Both the position numbers and the translations under genes were made by a program. A stretch of 64,000 nt of DNA from Meconema thalassinum (taxonomy: Eukaryota > Arthropoda > Insecta > Orthoptera > Tettigoniidae). The DNA lies in contig OX336388.2 of the NCBI GenBank assembly GCA_946902985.2, forward strand, positions 289,828,526-289,892,525, written 5' to 3'. This document shows positions 23,761-35,070 of the stretch, piece after piece; the first letter of the stretch is position 1; each line of letters starts with the position of its first letter. The notes beneath the pieces were generated by a model. That model made no database searches. It saw only the letters and a list, made by a program, of their open reading frames with translations, and was not told the origin of the DNA.

Positions 23761-24033
23761 AGCGCAACCTAGGTAGATGGTGGGTACTGGTGTCACGGAC
23801 ACTAGCGCCAACTAGGTAGGTGGTGGGTACTAGTGCCACGGACACTAGCGCCACCTTGGTAGGTGGTGGATACTAGTGCCACGGACACTAGCGCCACCTT
23901 GGTAGGTGGTGGATACTAGTGCCACGGACACTAGCGCCACCTAGGTAGATGGTGGGTACTAGTGCCACGGACACTAGCGCCACCTTGGTAGGTGGTGGAT
24001 ACTAGTACCACGGACACTAGCGCCACCTAGGTA
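23761..24033 (+). repeat. 43-bp minisatellite inside the gypsy 3' LTR
   Basis: CACGGACACTAGCGCCACC recurs at 43-bp steps, with AGCGCCA-type cores near 23,760, 23,804, 23,847, 23,890, 23,933, 23,976 and 24,019. Differences between units are a few bases. The 5' LTR has one partial unit only. Confidence 0.85.
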
Positions 24034-24123
24034 CATATTATATTATTTGCTGTTTCTCTTTGTCTTCACTATTGTTTAATAAACAAGAATCAAGGACATC
24101 AACTGTTGGCATATCATAATATA

Positions 24124-25693
24124 TGGGCCTTGGAGGGCTTCTACAGTGTGTATGGGGTAGTTTTGTAGGGTTATGTAAGTTGGGTCTGTAAAGGTGATTG
24201 TCTGAGTGTGCTTTGGTATAAGGAGCGTCTGTAAATCTTAGACGTGTGTAAAGGATGCCTTCCAGTTATACGGAGTAACTGGAGACCTAAGGGGTAATGT
24301 GCTAGTTGAGGGTTGATGGAGATTAATAACGTGTTGATGTGTAATCGCTACTCAGTGCTCGCGCTCGGCGCGTGCAATCAAATACAATGGCTAGCCGTAT
24401 TGCTGACTGGTGCTCTTAACATGAGCTACCGAGCGAACTGCTTAGCTACGACCTTTAAATAATATAATACTGCTAGGCCCTATTGGGATCAGAGGGGGGC
24501 AGGTATTGGATTACTAGGCAGTTAAATAATTAGAAATACCAGTCTAGAGGGAACCAGTTGGTTTAATGGAATACTTCTTGTGAAGTGTTAATGATTCCGC
24601 AGAGCAGCTCTAGTGCCAATAATTACAATGCTATTACAAAGTGTACCAAGGGTTGGAAAGTGTGGAGGTGTAAGTAAGTGTGAAGGCTCGCAGTGCACTC
24701 ACCTAGATGGTAGTCGGCAGCAGGTCGTCTGGACACAGCAACTCACATAGAATGACTGATCGAATGATAATGACCGAATGCTCTTTGTGAATGACATGTG
24801 CACTCATTTTATAGGTTCCCACTGCAAGGTAGCACATTCCTGCTAGCTTGCGTCCGGCTCTGGGGTTCATGTGGGTACATAAGGGTCACTTGAGTTTAAA
24901 GAAGTCATGGGAGTTCAAATTAGCGTAAACTTGTGTGTACATGGGGATTGAGAGTGTGTAGTTGCGTTGGGACGATAATGTAAATTATGGGGTAGGGGGT
25001 GTATCCCCTACGGATACAACAATATATCTTCTTCTTTCTTCCGAATTTGGCCGCCTGTGGACCGCATGGAACCTAAGGCTTTCAGGTTAATCTCCTCTTC
25101 TCTTCCCAAAACCTCTTCATTCGTTCACTTCTGATCTTTCGCTCCTCCTTGGATATTACCAGTTTGGCTCTCATTTTAGGTGTTTTCACCTCGAACATCT
25201 TGATGTTATCAATTCGGTTTCTAAACTCTTTTCTGTTGTGGATCACATCCGCTGTGAGTCCAATTTCCTTGGCGTCTCTTTTAACCTCTTCTACCCACTT
25301 AGTTGTAGCCTTCAGCTCTGTAATATACTTGAATATCCTCTTAGTCAGTCGTTTCTCATCCATTCTCACCAAATGTCCGTAGAATTTCAACCTTCGCTTC
25401 CGCATGGTGACAGTAATTTTTTCAGTGTGTTTATAGAGGTCATCATTCTTTCTGTTCTTCCATGTCCCGTCAGCAGTTTTCTGTGGTCCTAAAATTTTGC
25501 GCAAAATTTTCCTCTCTTTTTTTCCAGTTCCTGAAGATCCCCCTTTTTATTCAGTGTCAAGCACTCCGAGGCGTACAGACCCTCTGGCTTTACTACTGTG
25601 CTATAGAGTCTGAGTTTTGCCTTGTAGGATATTGCTCGTTTATTGTATCTGTTCTGGGTTAACCTATAAGCCAAATCCAATTTTCTAGCTCTA
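24124..25693 (-). mobile_element. 5'-truncated LINE in the gypsy 3' LTR
   Basis: The minus strand carries the end of a non-LTR reverse transcriptase protein (25,680-25,082) followed by about 950 bp of 3' UTR-like DNA. TAATATAT occurs at both junctions (about 24,117-24,124 and 25,694-25,701), fitting a target duplication. No clear poly(A) tail is seen at the left junction. Confidence 0.6.
25082..25680 (-). pseudogene. Non-LTR reverse transcriptase C-terminal fragment
   Basis: Two overlapping minus-strand frames: 25,680-25,489 with SYKAKLRLYSTVVKPEGLYA and 25,504-25,082 with MRKILGPQKTADGTWKNR, MRKRRLKFYGHLVRMDEKRL and TKRIFKYI. This is the region after the RT thumb in many insect LINEs (KLRLY...VVRP...YGSE; RRLR..GHV.RM). 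A frameshift near 25,495 separates the two parts and the RT core is absent. Confidence 0.7.
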
Positions 25694-25758
25694 ATATATC
25701 ATTATTATTGTATTATTGTATACTGAAATCCTCGTTATATTATATCTTGAAACCTGCA

Positions 25759-26233
25759 TTGAGTTTCAGCTTTATTGTTCTTGCTTAGGACGATGAAATG
25801 GGCAATATTATGACCGCTGTTGGTCAGACTTCCGTCACGCTAAATCAAGAACCTACGGCTGTGGCAAAATGTAGCAGGGATGGAAGGAAAGAAACGCAGA
25901 TAGTCTGCCGAGCTCTTATCACTTCCAGGAGTAATTATCGTAAAGGATACGTTGCGTGCCGGAACTTCCGACACGAGGCATGAAAGAAATGACAGAACTC
26001 CTCGGTTTCTACAAGACACAAAGAGCATCTCTCAGGGGTAACAAAAGATACTGCACTCTCAGCGAGCTTTAATATCCCGGGATATTTATAACGCCCTCGA
26101 CACGCAGGGAATGAATAACGCCAGCGCTGGAATGCAACAAGTCTCCGCTGGGCGACGCCCGGCGTCATTAGCACGGTGCATGATGCAGAGACATTAGCGT
26201 CAACTGCTTACCACTCCTCAGCTCACTCGACTA
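25759..26233. other. No gene recognised
   Basis: Non-coding sequence to the right of the gypsy LTR. A minus-strand open stretch (26,174-25,935) has the look of a repeat-derived frame, but no domain was recognised. Confidence 0.4.
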
Positions 26234-26965
26234 GGTTGGCGACCACGGGACCCCAGCTGAGTCCGGCATTGCTTCCACTTACTTGTGCCCGGCTCCTCTC
26301 TGTTATCTTTCCCCTCGACCTCCCTTGGTTAACTCTTGTTGTTTTCCGACCCCGAGGGTATCCGAGGCCTAGGGAGTCATTCGCTTTCCTGCCTTAATTG
26401 GCCCTTGTCTCATCTTTCCTGATCCCTCATTCTTCGAAGGGTCAGACGATTTGTTTTCTTTTCATGTTATCTCCCGCCTTCTGCACAAGGCCCTCACGGA
26501 GGCAACTGCGATGTATGGCTCGCATATAGTGGAACGTGGGTTGGCGACCAAGGGACCCCAGCTGAGTCCAACATTGCTTCCACTTACTTGTGCCGAGCTC
26601 CTCTCTGTCTTATTTCCTGTCTACCTCTCTTGGTCAACTCGTTTTCACTTCCGACCCCGACGGTATTAGCGTATCCGAGGCTTAGGGAGTCTTTCACTTT
26701 CCCGCCTTAATTGGCCCTTGTCTCGTCTTTCCTGAACCCTCGTGCTTGGAGGGGTCAGACCTCTTGTTTCTCTTTCAGGTATCTCCTGTCTTCTGCTCAA
26801 GGCCCTCAAGGAGGAAGGGTGTGTGTAGTCCCACCACATCTGTTGCACCATGGATATTGCTACACCCCCAGAGGCTGACGGCTGATGAGTTTGGGAGTTG
26901 GCGATCCCGAGGGATTCCTGAGCTGGGTCCGTTTTCTCGCTTTTTCCACAGACTTTGGGGCGGGG
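26234..26965 (+). repeat. 297-bp direct repeat, two copies and a partial third
   Basis: The copy starting GTTGGCGACCACGGGACCCC at 26,234 recurs at 26,531 (GTTGGCGACCAAGGGACCCC). Both run through CATTGCTTCCACTTACTTGT, TTTTCCGACCCCG, CCTTAATTGGCCCTTGTCTC and a GGGTCAGAC block. A partial third copy begins near 26,899 (GTTGGCGATCCCGAGGG). A similar GAGGGAACCTGAGCTGGGTT fragment occurs at about 33,789. No coding function is evident. Confidence 0.75.
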
Positions 26966-28010
26966 CCTATCCTCTTTCTCATTCCTATCTGCCTTTCATG
27001 GTTCTCCTTTCTTCCAAGTCCCTCAATCCTCATTCTTCGAGGGTTGAGGGTATTTCTTTTATTCTTGTCCTTTATTTGCCTTATCCCTTAACCTAGATGT
27101 TGGGAGTAAAAGTGGAGTGTTAGTAAAACATAATTTTGTAGTCTATTGTAAAGTGGACATTATATTTATTGATCATTTTTTGTCATAGTAAATTATCTTT
27201 ACGTCACATGTATTCAGGACCATACCGGTACCAACAACTGGCTACTTACCTCTGGAACATCCTGTATAACTAAAATGTATAATGTTCATCAAAGGGCAAA
27301 ACACTCCAAGCAACTACGACCTATTCATCAGCGAGAAACCAAGCGAAACTTGAGATCAAGGAGTAAATAATTAATTCAAACTAGGCATATGACTAATCAA
27401 AGATCAGTAAGGAAATCACAAACGACGTCAACAATTTTCTCCCCTTGCTTTATTTTTCTTTTGACGTGACAACGTCAAATAAATTGTTGAACTCATAGAA
27501 TTACGGAAATCAACCCTTAACTCGATGCCGAGGTGAGTACATTGTGCTTGTGAAGGTTCTCCACCACTCAACAACTTAACTTCTATCTACTCACTCGTTA
27601 GCCTTAGGAACAATGGAATCAAACTGCAAGGACTCACCTGCAAAGAAAAGAAATACTCATTTAGAATCACACAAGCAAATGAAATCATAACACATACAAC
27701 TTTGGCATCTTTGACGTGACAACGTCAAATAAATTGTTGGAATACAGTGAAGTTCATGAAAAAGTGTTACAGTGAAAGGTGATGATATCGTTTTATCTCT
27801 CTTCTCTTGCAACGCTCCCTCTCTCTTCTGTTGCTGCGCTCGAGTGTCGCTACTGTCGTTTTTGTATGTCACTGTTAAATCTCTGGATGGATTTTGATGC
27901 GGATTTCACCATTCAGTAAAGTATATCTCGAGGAAGATGTCTGTAGAAATAATTTATTTATGATCAAATGAAGCCGAGCAGTAACGATTTCATTTTTTTG
28001 TTTTTTGTTT
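26966..28010. other. Non-coding with two CRE-like palindromic repeats
   Basis: No gene. TTTGACGTGACAACGTCAAA followed by TAAATTGTTG appears at about 27,470-27,498 and again at about 27,710-27,738. Each core is a TTTGACGT...ACGTCAAA inverted repeat. Confidence 0.55.
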
Positions 28011-28315
28011 TGTTTTTGTTTTTGTCGTGTGACCTCCTGAGAGGTCGAGTGCAGGTCGTTCTAGTCGACGGCCGTGGGCGACCTGCGCGTCGGGATGAAA
28101 TATGGAATGGATGAAGATGAATGGAACTGGGCAGGGATGTGGAAGGAAGTGGCCTTGGCCTGTCAGAAGGTACCGTCCCAGCATTTGCCTGGTGTTGAAA
28201 ATGGGAAACCACGGAAACCCATTTCAAGGACGAACGACGGTGGGGCTCGAACCCACGCGTCTACCGAGTCAGCAGAGAGATTGGCCCCATGACCTAATGC
28301 TGCACTTTAGCCAGC
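28011..28315 (-). repeat. tRNA-related SINE
   Basis: On the minus strand a B-box-like GGTTCGAGCCCCACC (near 28,235-28,250) follows a tRNA-like head ending near 28,315. The body carries CCATTTTC and a GGTTTCCGTGG motif, then the CGACCTGCGCG / GATGAAATATGGAATGGATG part, ending in a T-rich run (27,990-28,025). GGGAAACCACGG is shared with 62,700-62,715. Confidence 0.6.
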
Positions 28316-28774
28316 GTAACCACTGCTGTCGGTAACGATTTCAGTGAAAATGTCGAAAGAAACACATGGCGTCCGAGCACTTTATAAGCTTACGCTGGTC
28401 AAACCGTTAAAAATATCAATATACTATGAGTGTAAGAATTGTTCAGCATGAAAAGTTCCACAAGGAAGTCCGTGATAGCATCTATCTTCAATACATCGCC
28501 CACTATAAGTGTTTTAACGTTTTTCATTTCTTCCAACTACCTCCATTCAAATACTGAGGCGACAGTTTACGTACTGGCTAGGGGCGAGTCTATCACTCCA
28601 GTTACAGCCTAGCTAGCGGGAGAACATATTACCCCAGATACAGCCAGCAGCAAACGTCGAGTCGTGTTGAGTTCAGACTTCAGAGAAAAGTGGTTGTGTT
28701 TGGAGTTCCCCTGGAAGTAAAACTCGGCTTTTCTTCATTTCGCCTGTGAACTTTCCGTTCCGCAAAATACATAA
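28316..28774. other. No gene recognised
   Basis: Non-coding stretch between a SINE and the Helitron-like element. Confidence 0.45.
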
Positions 28775-31642
28775 TCCCTATATATATATAAATGACAGTT
28801 TGTCTGTTTTTCCTGAATTTATGCGAAAATTCGAGTTATTAACGCGTTTCAGACTGGTTTATGACGGTTGCACGCAGAAATTTTATTTTTGTCTGTCTGG
28901 CTGTCTATCTGTGTACAACTTTTTACGTGCATCACTCGAAAACGGCTGAGTGGATCAACGTAAAATTATGTACTGATATCCATCAGAGGCACGAAAGTAA
29001 TCATTGATGTAACTGTTCTCCGTACCTCTCATTAAGGGGCCTGCCCCTCAAAATACATCCTGAAATGGGCGTAGAAAGACGAGACAAGACTCATTTTCAG
29101 CCTCTCAAAGTGAGAAACAAAACTCAGAGGCTCTAAAATGCCCCCGAAAACCACATTTTAAGATCCTAAAACCAACAGTTTTTGAGATATTCCCAGAAAA
29201 CTGATTTTCATGTAATAAACTAATGAAAGAATGCATGCCGGTAACCATGGCAACACACTCTCAGAGGTCCATCTATTTTTAGCCTATTTTCATTTATGAA
29301 AAAATAGGCTTATGAAATCACCTTTTGTCCGTGTGTCTGTCTGTGTGTGCGTGCGTGATGGTGTGTGTGACGGTGTGTGTGTGTGTGTGTGTGTCCCTAA
29401 TAACATCTAAACGGCTAGAGCGATTTCAATGAAACTCGGTAAGTTCATAGCACTATTCCGGACCACCCCGACCGTGCCCTTCAAATTTTGTTACGTCTCA
29501 CCAATCCATCATGGCGGCTGTGCAAAATGTTTAACCAGCATTCAATATATCCGAAACTATTACCCATATCACCCTGGAATATTTTACGGTGATAAAGGAA
29601 ACTACTGGATGTTCACCTATGTGACTTTTGAAAACCTGGTAACTACAAAACCAACATGGCGGGCAAACGAAGATGCGACTTTTAAATGGACTTTCTCGCG
29701 ATTTAACCAACCAAACTATTAGCGGTATCACCCTGAAATTTGTACGGAGATAAAGGGCACTACTGGAAGTTCATCTATAAGACTTTCAATAACAGGTTAA
29801 CTACAAAACGAATATGGCGGCCAAGCGAAGTTGAAAATTTTAAATAGACATTTCTCGCGATTTAATGATCCATACGCAATGAAACTTGGTACAGGAAATG
29901 TTTATACACATTGTAATGCACTGGTATCTAATTTCTTTCAATTGTTTACATAACATCAAGATGGCGGCTGTGCGAATTTTAAAATTAAGTTTTTATTTCT
30001 TGTGTCGTAATCATGCGATCGAAGTGAAAGTTTGAATAATGAACCTACGCAATAATTTTCCTTTAATGGTACATGACTCTATGGCCTATACATATAACAA
30101 TCCAACATGGCGACCATCCGAAATATTTAGATGGATCTCATTATCTGCGACTCTATTACATCAATCTAACTGAATTTTTTTAATGTTCATAGGGGCTATG
30201 AACATAAGTTCACCTATAGGACTTTAAATATCCTGGTGTTCACAAATCCAACATGGCGGCGACGCGAAATATGAATATTCACATGGTCGTTTCTAGCAAT
30301 TTAACCATCCGAGTGCAGTGACACTTGGTACAGTAAATCCTTATACAAATGTCAATCTACTGGCATCTAATGGTTTTCAATTATTTCCATAACCACAATA
30401 TGGCAGCTGTGCGAAATTTTAAAATCTCGTTTTTACTTCTTGTGTCCTAATCATGCGATTGAAGTTTGAATGCTACACGTTCACAATACTCTTCATGTAA
30501 CAGTACATAACTCTTAGACCTACATATAAAAAAATCCAACATGGCGACCATCCGCAATATTTAGTTGGTTCTCAATATCTACGAATCTATTACAGCTATC
30601 AAACTAAAATTCTGTATGTTGATAGAGGCAATTAACATAAGTAGGATACATGAAAATAGGCTGTAGGCCTATAGTTCTTCACGGAACTACTTGTTGTAAG
30701 ACGCAATGCCTTTCCATTTATTACATTACTGTGAATGTTTGCAAACGGCTATAAGGTTATCACTGAACCAACATAAACTGTAAAATTCATCAATACGTAT
30801 ATAATGCGCCTAAGGGAGTCAAGGGGTACTCTAGAATCTTTGCACGCGACTTACACGTGCGATATGTTGTACAGAAGGTCTATTATATCTCCAAACAGCA
30901 ACATTATTTTCAAAAATTCATGAATTGGAATAGTGTTTTATACAGCATTTGGGAATTTTGGCCATTGCACCATAAGCCTTTATAATTTATTAAAGGGGTC
31001 TTCCTGTGGGGATGGGTACTTTCCACAACGGTGAAGGTCAGTTTTTATGTGACATATATTGCGTTTCGTCTACGAGGTTTTCAATATTATTTTCACGTCA
31101 GGAAGTACACGTTAGGTTAATTTAGTTTGAGACACATTTTAACGAATCATATTTTTGTCGACAAACGGGTCCATCGTAAAGGTGATTTTGTTTGATACTG
31201 TGTGGTTGATATATGTTTATGTACGCCTATAACTCGTGTTTGGGTGCTTGGAGCATCGTAAAATTAGGTATTGTAACCATGAGTCAATACACCAATCATT
31301 ATTAAAGCTTTTCACCGTACTTCTCGTAGAAGGCTGGGTATAGGAAAACCTTTCAAAATACACGCTAAAATAGGTGAAAAATATTTTTTTTTCCTAGAAA
31401 GACGACCAAACCATATGTTACGCTTCTCAATGTGAGACACAAAACTAGGGAGTCTATAAAGGGTCTCCGAAAAACCTTATTTTATGGCCCTTAAATTAAC
31501 AGTGTCTGCGATATACCCAGAAAATTAACTTCGTTCTCATAAACTTATGAAGGAATGACAAGGCCCTAACCATTGCAACAGTAGCTCAATTGATCCGGTT
31601 ATTAATACCGAATACCGTTTGAAGAGCGGGTACTTCTGCTAG
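28775..31642 (+). mobile_element. Helitron-like element
   Basis: The left end is TCCCTATATATATATAAATG following an A, and the right end is GGTACTTCTGCTAG followed by T. That fits the Helitron rule (5' TC, 3' CTRR, insertion between A and T, no target duplication). Ten bases before CTAG an imperfect hairpin, TACCG-loop-CGGGTA, fits the required 3' stem. No Rep/helicase gene is visible, so it would be non-autonomous. The assignment rests on end structure only. Confidence 0.5.
29281..30662. mobile_element. Nested repeat with 13-bp inverted ends
   Basis: Starts AGCCTATTTTCAT and ends ATGAAAATAGGCT, exact inverted copies. The left end also forms its own hairpin (29,281-29,310). The interior holds a GT microsatellite (about 29,330-29,393) and several diverged units of about 300 bp marked by CATGGCGGC and GCGAAATTTTAAAAT. 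Its 97-codon frame (29,429-29,722) runs across the repeat and has no family resemblance. Confidence 0.5.
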
Positions 31643-31819
31643 TTATAATATATACGAAGCTGAAATTCCGCAAGAGCGACAGTAGGAAATCAGTCCGAGA
31701 AGACTATGTCACGCTCAAATATCGTCGTAGTTGCACACATCCATTTATTTCTGCCTTCCTTATTTTTTTCTATATCTCTCAATTTCAATTCTTGGAGGAA
31801 AATAGTTTAAGATTTAGTT

Positions 31820-32455
31820 CGCTGTAGATGTACGCTTCTCGTCCATTGGGAGCGGAAAGCTCGGAAAAGGTGCGAATTCATCCGAAGTTGCACAAAAACG
31901 AACGAACGATCCAAAGACGTGGTGTGGTGGGGGGACCGCGTCCACAGAGCCCGTATCGTTCGTCAGCTTTTGTCCAAATAGCTGCGAGTGCGAACCAATC
32001 CCGTTCTGTTGGGATTTTAGTTGCGAACGAGTGCGAAGAGCGCAGTGAAGAATGGATAGTGAAATGTTAGTTTCGCTGATCCAGGAAAGGAAATAGCTGT
32101 GGGACCAACGGGAAGAAAAAATAGGAAAAGTGGTGGTCTTCGATTTGAAGATCATGTCACAAATAGGAAAATTCACCGAACTCATTTCTCTTTGCGTAAA
32201 TTTGATTCATCCACATTTCCCGTCTTTGTCGATATCGCCTGAACGTGGTACGTCGAATCAAAGGTGATAAAGCGAAAAATTCTTCATCAAAAACATCTCG
32301 AAAACCGCTCCGGAGTGCCATCTCGTCTATCAATCCGGACGAATTCTGAGACAATGGACGATAGGCATTCGCATGATTTCCTACGAACGGTGTTCACCCG
32401 AAACCGTTGCTTCGCAGTTCGCAGCTTTTCGCTCCCAATGGACGCGAGCCCTTAG
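31820..32455. mobile_element. PIF/Harbinger-like remnant with inverted ends
   Basis: GTCCATTGGGAGCGGAAAGC at 31,840-31,859 is inverted as GCTTTTCGCTCCCAATGGAC at about 32,427-32,446. A minus-strand frame between the ends resembles the N-terminal domain of Harbinger transposases. Exact ends and target duplication could not be fixed. Confidence 0.5.
32157..32354 (-). pseudogene. Harbinger transposase N-terminal fragment
   Basis: 65-codon frame with RRTTFRRYRQRREMWMNQIY followed by AKRNEFGEFSYL. This resembles the RR.(W)W.HP...R...GEF.HL segment near the start of PIF/Harbinger transposases. The rest of the catalytic domain is missing, so it is a relic. The call rests on motif resemblance only. 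Confidence 0.45.
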
Positions 32456-32728
32456 TGTATTCAGAAAGGTAAACAATGCGAAAGTAGACGCTGGAATTCA
32501 TGTTTACATTCAGCGTTGAACGACTTCAAAGTGAGAAGTGTAGAAGCAGAGCAGGCCGCAGTACTAACTGCTAATAGGGGACGATGGAGACGACTCGTTC
32601 ACAAACAGAGCTTGCAGACTGGACTGGACTGGACGCTGAAAGGTGAAACTGTCTCATATGAACATTAATGAATTAATGCAATTGTTGTTTCATTTAGGAT
32701 CTTCGCCACATCGTGCACATGTAGCCCC

Positions 32729-33505
32729 CAGTGTTGCCAATTTGGTGTTTTTAGCACCAGATCTGGTGTTTCTGAAGTTCATCTGGTGACGGAAATTTTC
32801 ATAGGCTATAGCGCTATAGTGAAATACTGGTGTTATTTCAATAAAACCAGTGCCAAATCTGATGCTTAACGGATTTTTCCATGAAATTGTCTCCTATGAC
32901 AAATAAGTAAATCCAGAAAGCCATGTAATAGTTTTAATAAAGTTAATCAATTAAGATAGGCAAAGTCCAGCCTTACACGTGGCTAGGTCAACACTCCAGC
33001 AGGGGAAGTCCCTTTAATTCTCATTCTCGTGTATACTTGCTAAGTATGCGCAACATGCAGGGCTCAGTGCAAGTGCACTTGTACAAAGAATCCGCCTATC
33101 CTCTATTTTCTTCCCAGCTGCCAGCGGATTTCCCAATTTCATGCGAAGGCTCTTGCGCAACCACAGTCAGTATTATAAATCTATCTCAAACTCACGGTCG
33201 CTGTTTCTTCGATGCCTAGTAGGATAGTGGGCTGTAGGATATAATAGTGGCCAAAATTGGAAGTATGCAGAGCTACAGCAGTACTACACCTTCCTGCTCT
33301 AAAGATGTAATAGCGGTAGCAGGCTCCGCAAGTAAAAAGGAAGATTTTTCATGAAAGAAATCTAAGTTAAAAGAAAATCCGTGTATATATTTATATTTTT
33401 TGGTGTTTTTCGTAGTGTTTTGAATCTTAGAGTCCAGCTGGTGCTTTTCTGGTGTTTTAAAGCGCAGGGTTTAGTCCTTTCCCATTTCAAGATTTGGCAA
33501 CACTG
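32729..33505. mobile_element. hAT-type MITE
   Basis: The ends are CAGTGTTGCCAA (32,729) and its inverted copy TTGGCAACACTG (ending 33,505), a typical hAT terminus. The flanking 8-mers GTAGCCCC and GCAGCCCC match at 7 of 8 positions, fitting the 8-bp hAT target duplication. The subterminal region repeats TGGTGTTT motifs. There is no transposase. Confidence 0.75.
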
Positions 33506-33640
33506 GCAGCCCCATGTACTTGAATGTGTGAGAAATTGTTTTGATAACCTGTGTTACTGTGATGGCAGTATTAGTGTGCATTTGTAATTCAGATGAGGAT
33601 TGCGAAGGAGGCGGCCAAGTTACAGAGGTGTGCAGATTAT
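33506..33640 (-). repeat. SINE body fragment, target of the hAT MITE
   Basis: GCAGCCCCATGTACTTGAAT and AACCTGTGTTACTGTGATGG match the bodies of the SINE copies at 34,714-34,800 and 62,560-62,640. The hAT MITE therefore landed inside a SINE. Confidence 0.6.
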
Positions 33641-34169
33641 TAGATTTACATTAATCTGTCACACATTTATATTCACATTCATGTTATTTTATTTCCATTG
33701 CCTTACTCAGTGATGTTTCCTCTCCTGGGGACTTACAACTTTTCCCATAAGACATTGCGTCTGCGAATTTTCAAAATGGGAGATTCTGAGGGAACCTGAG
33801 CTGGGTTCTTTTTTCTTTTATTATTTCCTTTGGAATGTACGATCTAAATTAGGCGATTTCAATCCATTGCCCACGAATCTTTGAATAGTATCAGTACTAA
33901 AAGACTTCAACAACCTTTGTTCTAATTTCACACAAAAACCAGAATAAAGTAATCGAAATGAAACGTTGACATTCTGCATTAGCAAGGCCACCATTCTAGT
34001 GGGAATTATACAAAAATCATTTTAGTCACTTTCTTTAAAAGAAAATGTAATTAAGACTATTAATGCAACGTTTGAAATAATTTCAGCACCTTGCAAACAA
34101 TTTTACTGCAATAATTCATAAAAAAGTAAAGACAAAATGTTGCAAAACTGGAGTTCATTATTTGCACAC
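33641..34169. other. No gene recognised
   Basis: AT-rich non-coding stretch. At 33,777-33,812 it shows a fragment similar to the 297-bp repeat of 26,234-26,965. Confidence 0.4.
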
Positions 34170-34340
34170 CCCTGTAGGTACTATCCTGGCATTCACCTGG
34201 AGTAGACGTGGGACTCAACCCGCTTCTTCTTACTTTGCTTCACGAGCCCTCAGACCAGAATTACATTTCCAGGCAGAGCCGGGAATCGAATCTGGTTCTC
34301 CTCCATGACAACCAAGAGTGCTAGCCAGAATGAGTACAGT
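34170..34340 (-). repeat. tRNA-derived SINE head fragment
   Basis: CCCTCAGACCAGA, AGAGCCGGGAATCGAA and ACAACCAAGAGTGCTAGCC parallel 62,796-62,870 of another copy. The GGGAATCGAATC core reads as a B-box on the minus strand. Confidence 0.55.
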
Positions 34341-34675
34341 ACAATGGTGTGTTTATTGGTCAGGTATTTTTCTTCGCTGTAAATGCAGAAATCCAGTGAT
34401 ATTAATATTATCGTTATCGTAACCTGTATCACGGAGGGTCTCCAGACTACGGTCAGCGGTCGGAGAATGGCTCCCGTGCAATGAATAACCCGGGATAAAG
34501 TGACTCCTCGGGAGCACACGATATATCTCGTGTCTTATAAATCCACTCGCTCGATTGAGTTAGCAGGCTCGTCCTATGAACTGCCGCGGTCAATCTCCGC
34601 CTAGTGAAATGTTGACCAGAATCCTCAACGTAGGAATGGGAATGGGATATCGTGGTATGAGGAAAGCATTGGTTG

Positions 34676-35070
34676 GTTGGTTGGTTGGTTCCTTATTTTA
34701 GGGGCTGCGACAACGCGGTCATGAAGCCCCGTGTACTTTGGGTGTGTGTAAAATCTGTCTGATAACCGGTGTTAATTGTGTTGGCTGTATTTGGTGTGTG
34801 TATATATCTGTTTTAATTTAGATAAGGACTGCAGACGATAATTTCAAGTAATTCCTACTTTCGCTACCAAATGCTACCGTCCATGACACCTATCTGTGAA
34901 TTTCGCTACTACTACATGCCATCGCAACCGGCGCCTGGTGACGAACGTTTGAACTTAAATCAAACCTTACCTGCAAATTTTTAACGCTCTTAAAAATCCG
35001 ACGACTCTGGCCGGGGTTGAACCCGCGACCTTGGGCATAGAAGATCAGCATGCTACCAACGACGCCAAAG
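34676..35070 (-). repeat. tRNA-derived SINE, near-complete
   Basis: On the minus strand the tRNA-like head (right end, A-box around GTAGCATGCTGA, B-box GGGTTCAACCCC) is followed by a conserved body and ends at a GGTT tetranucleotide run (34,674-34,689), the AACC-type tail. It is a sister copy of 59,370-59,895. Confidence 0.7.

Larger units (their letters stand above)
3999..25758 (+). mobile_element. Decayed Ty3/gypsy LTR retrotransposon carrying nested insertions
   Basis: Two LTR copies starting TGTGTGGCGG and ending in CA flank pieces of a gypsy gag-pol in the right order: gag (4182-4683), protease (about 5040), reverse transcriptase (about 5640-5990), RNase H (about 7690-8060) and integrase (about 8200-9078, finishing at 23,490-23,745). 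The order is broken by a LINE (6087-7507), by LTR element A (9079-23,485) and by a second LINE in the 3' LTR. Stops and frameshifts are frequent, so the element is dead. No target duplication was found: AAACC lies left and TTGAG right. Before the insertions it would have been about 5-6 kb. Confidence 0.85.
23746..25758 (+). repeat. Gypsy 3' LTR, expanded by a minisatellite and a LINE
   Basis: Starts TGTGTGGCGGATG and ends CCTGCA. The left part carries seven GGACACTAGCGCCAC-like units, and the middle is split by a LINE fragment at about 24,124-25,693. The outer part (TTGTATACTGAAATCCTCG...) matches the 5' LTR. Confidence 0.7.

Noticed and set aside
23761..24033. CRISPR-like array (43-bp regular units)
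   Set aside because: The units are contiguous without unique spacers and lie in an LTR; it is a minisatellite.
26176..27096. Several 60-116-codon frames
   Set aside because: They are frames through the 297-bp direct repeat and change between copies.
28016..28335. Overlapping frames of 64-87 codons on both strands
   Set aside because: They coincide with a SINE body; no coding signature.
29429..29722. 97-codon frame with an aromatic-rich product
   Set aside because: It crosses the repeated CATGGCGGC units, is not conserved between them and has no family resemblance.
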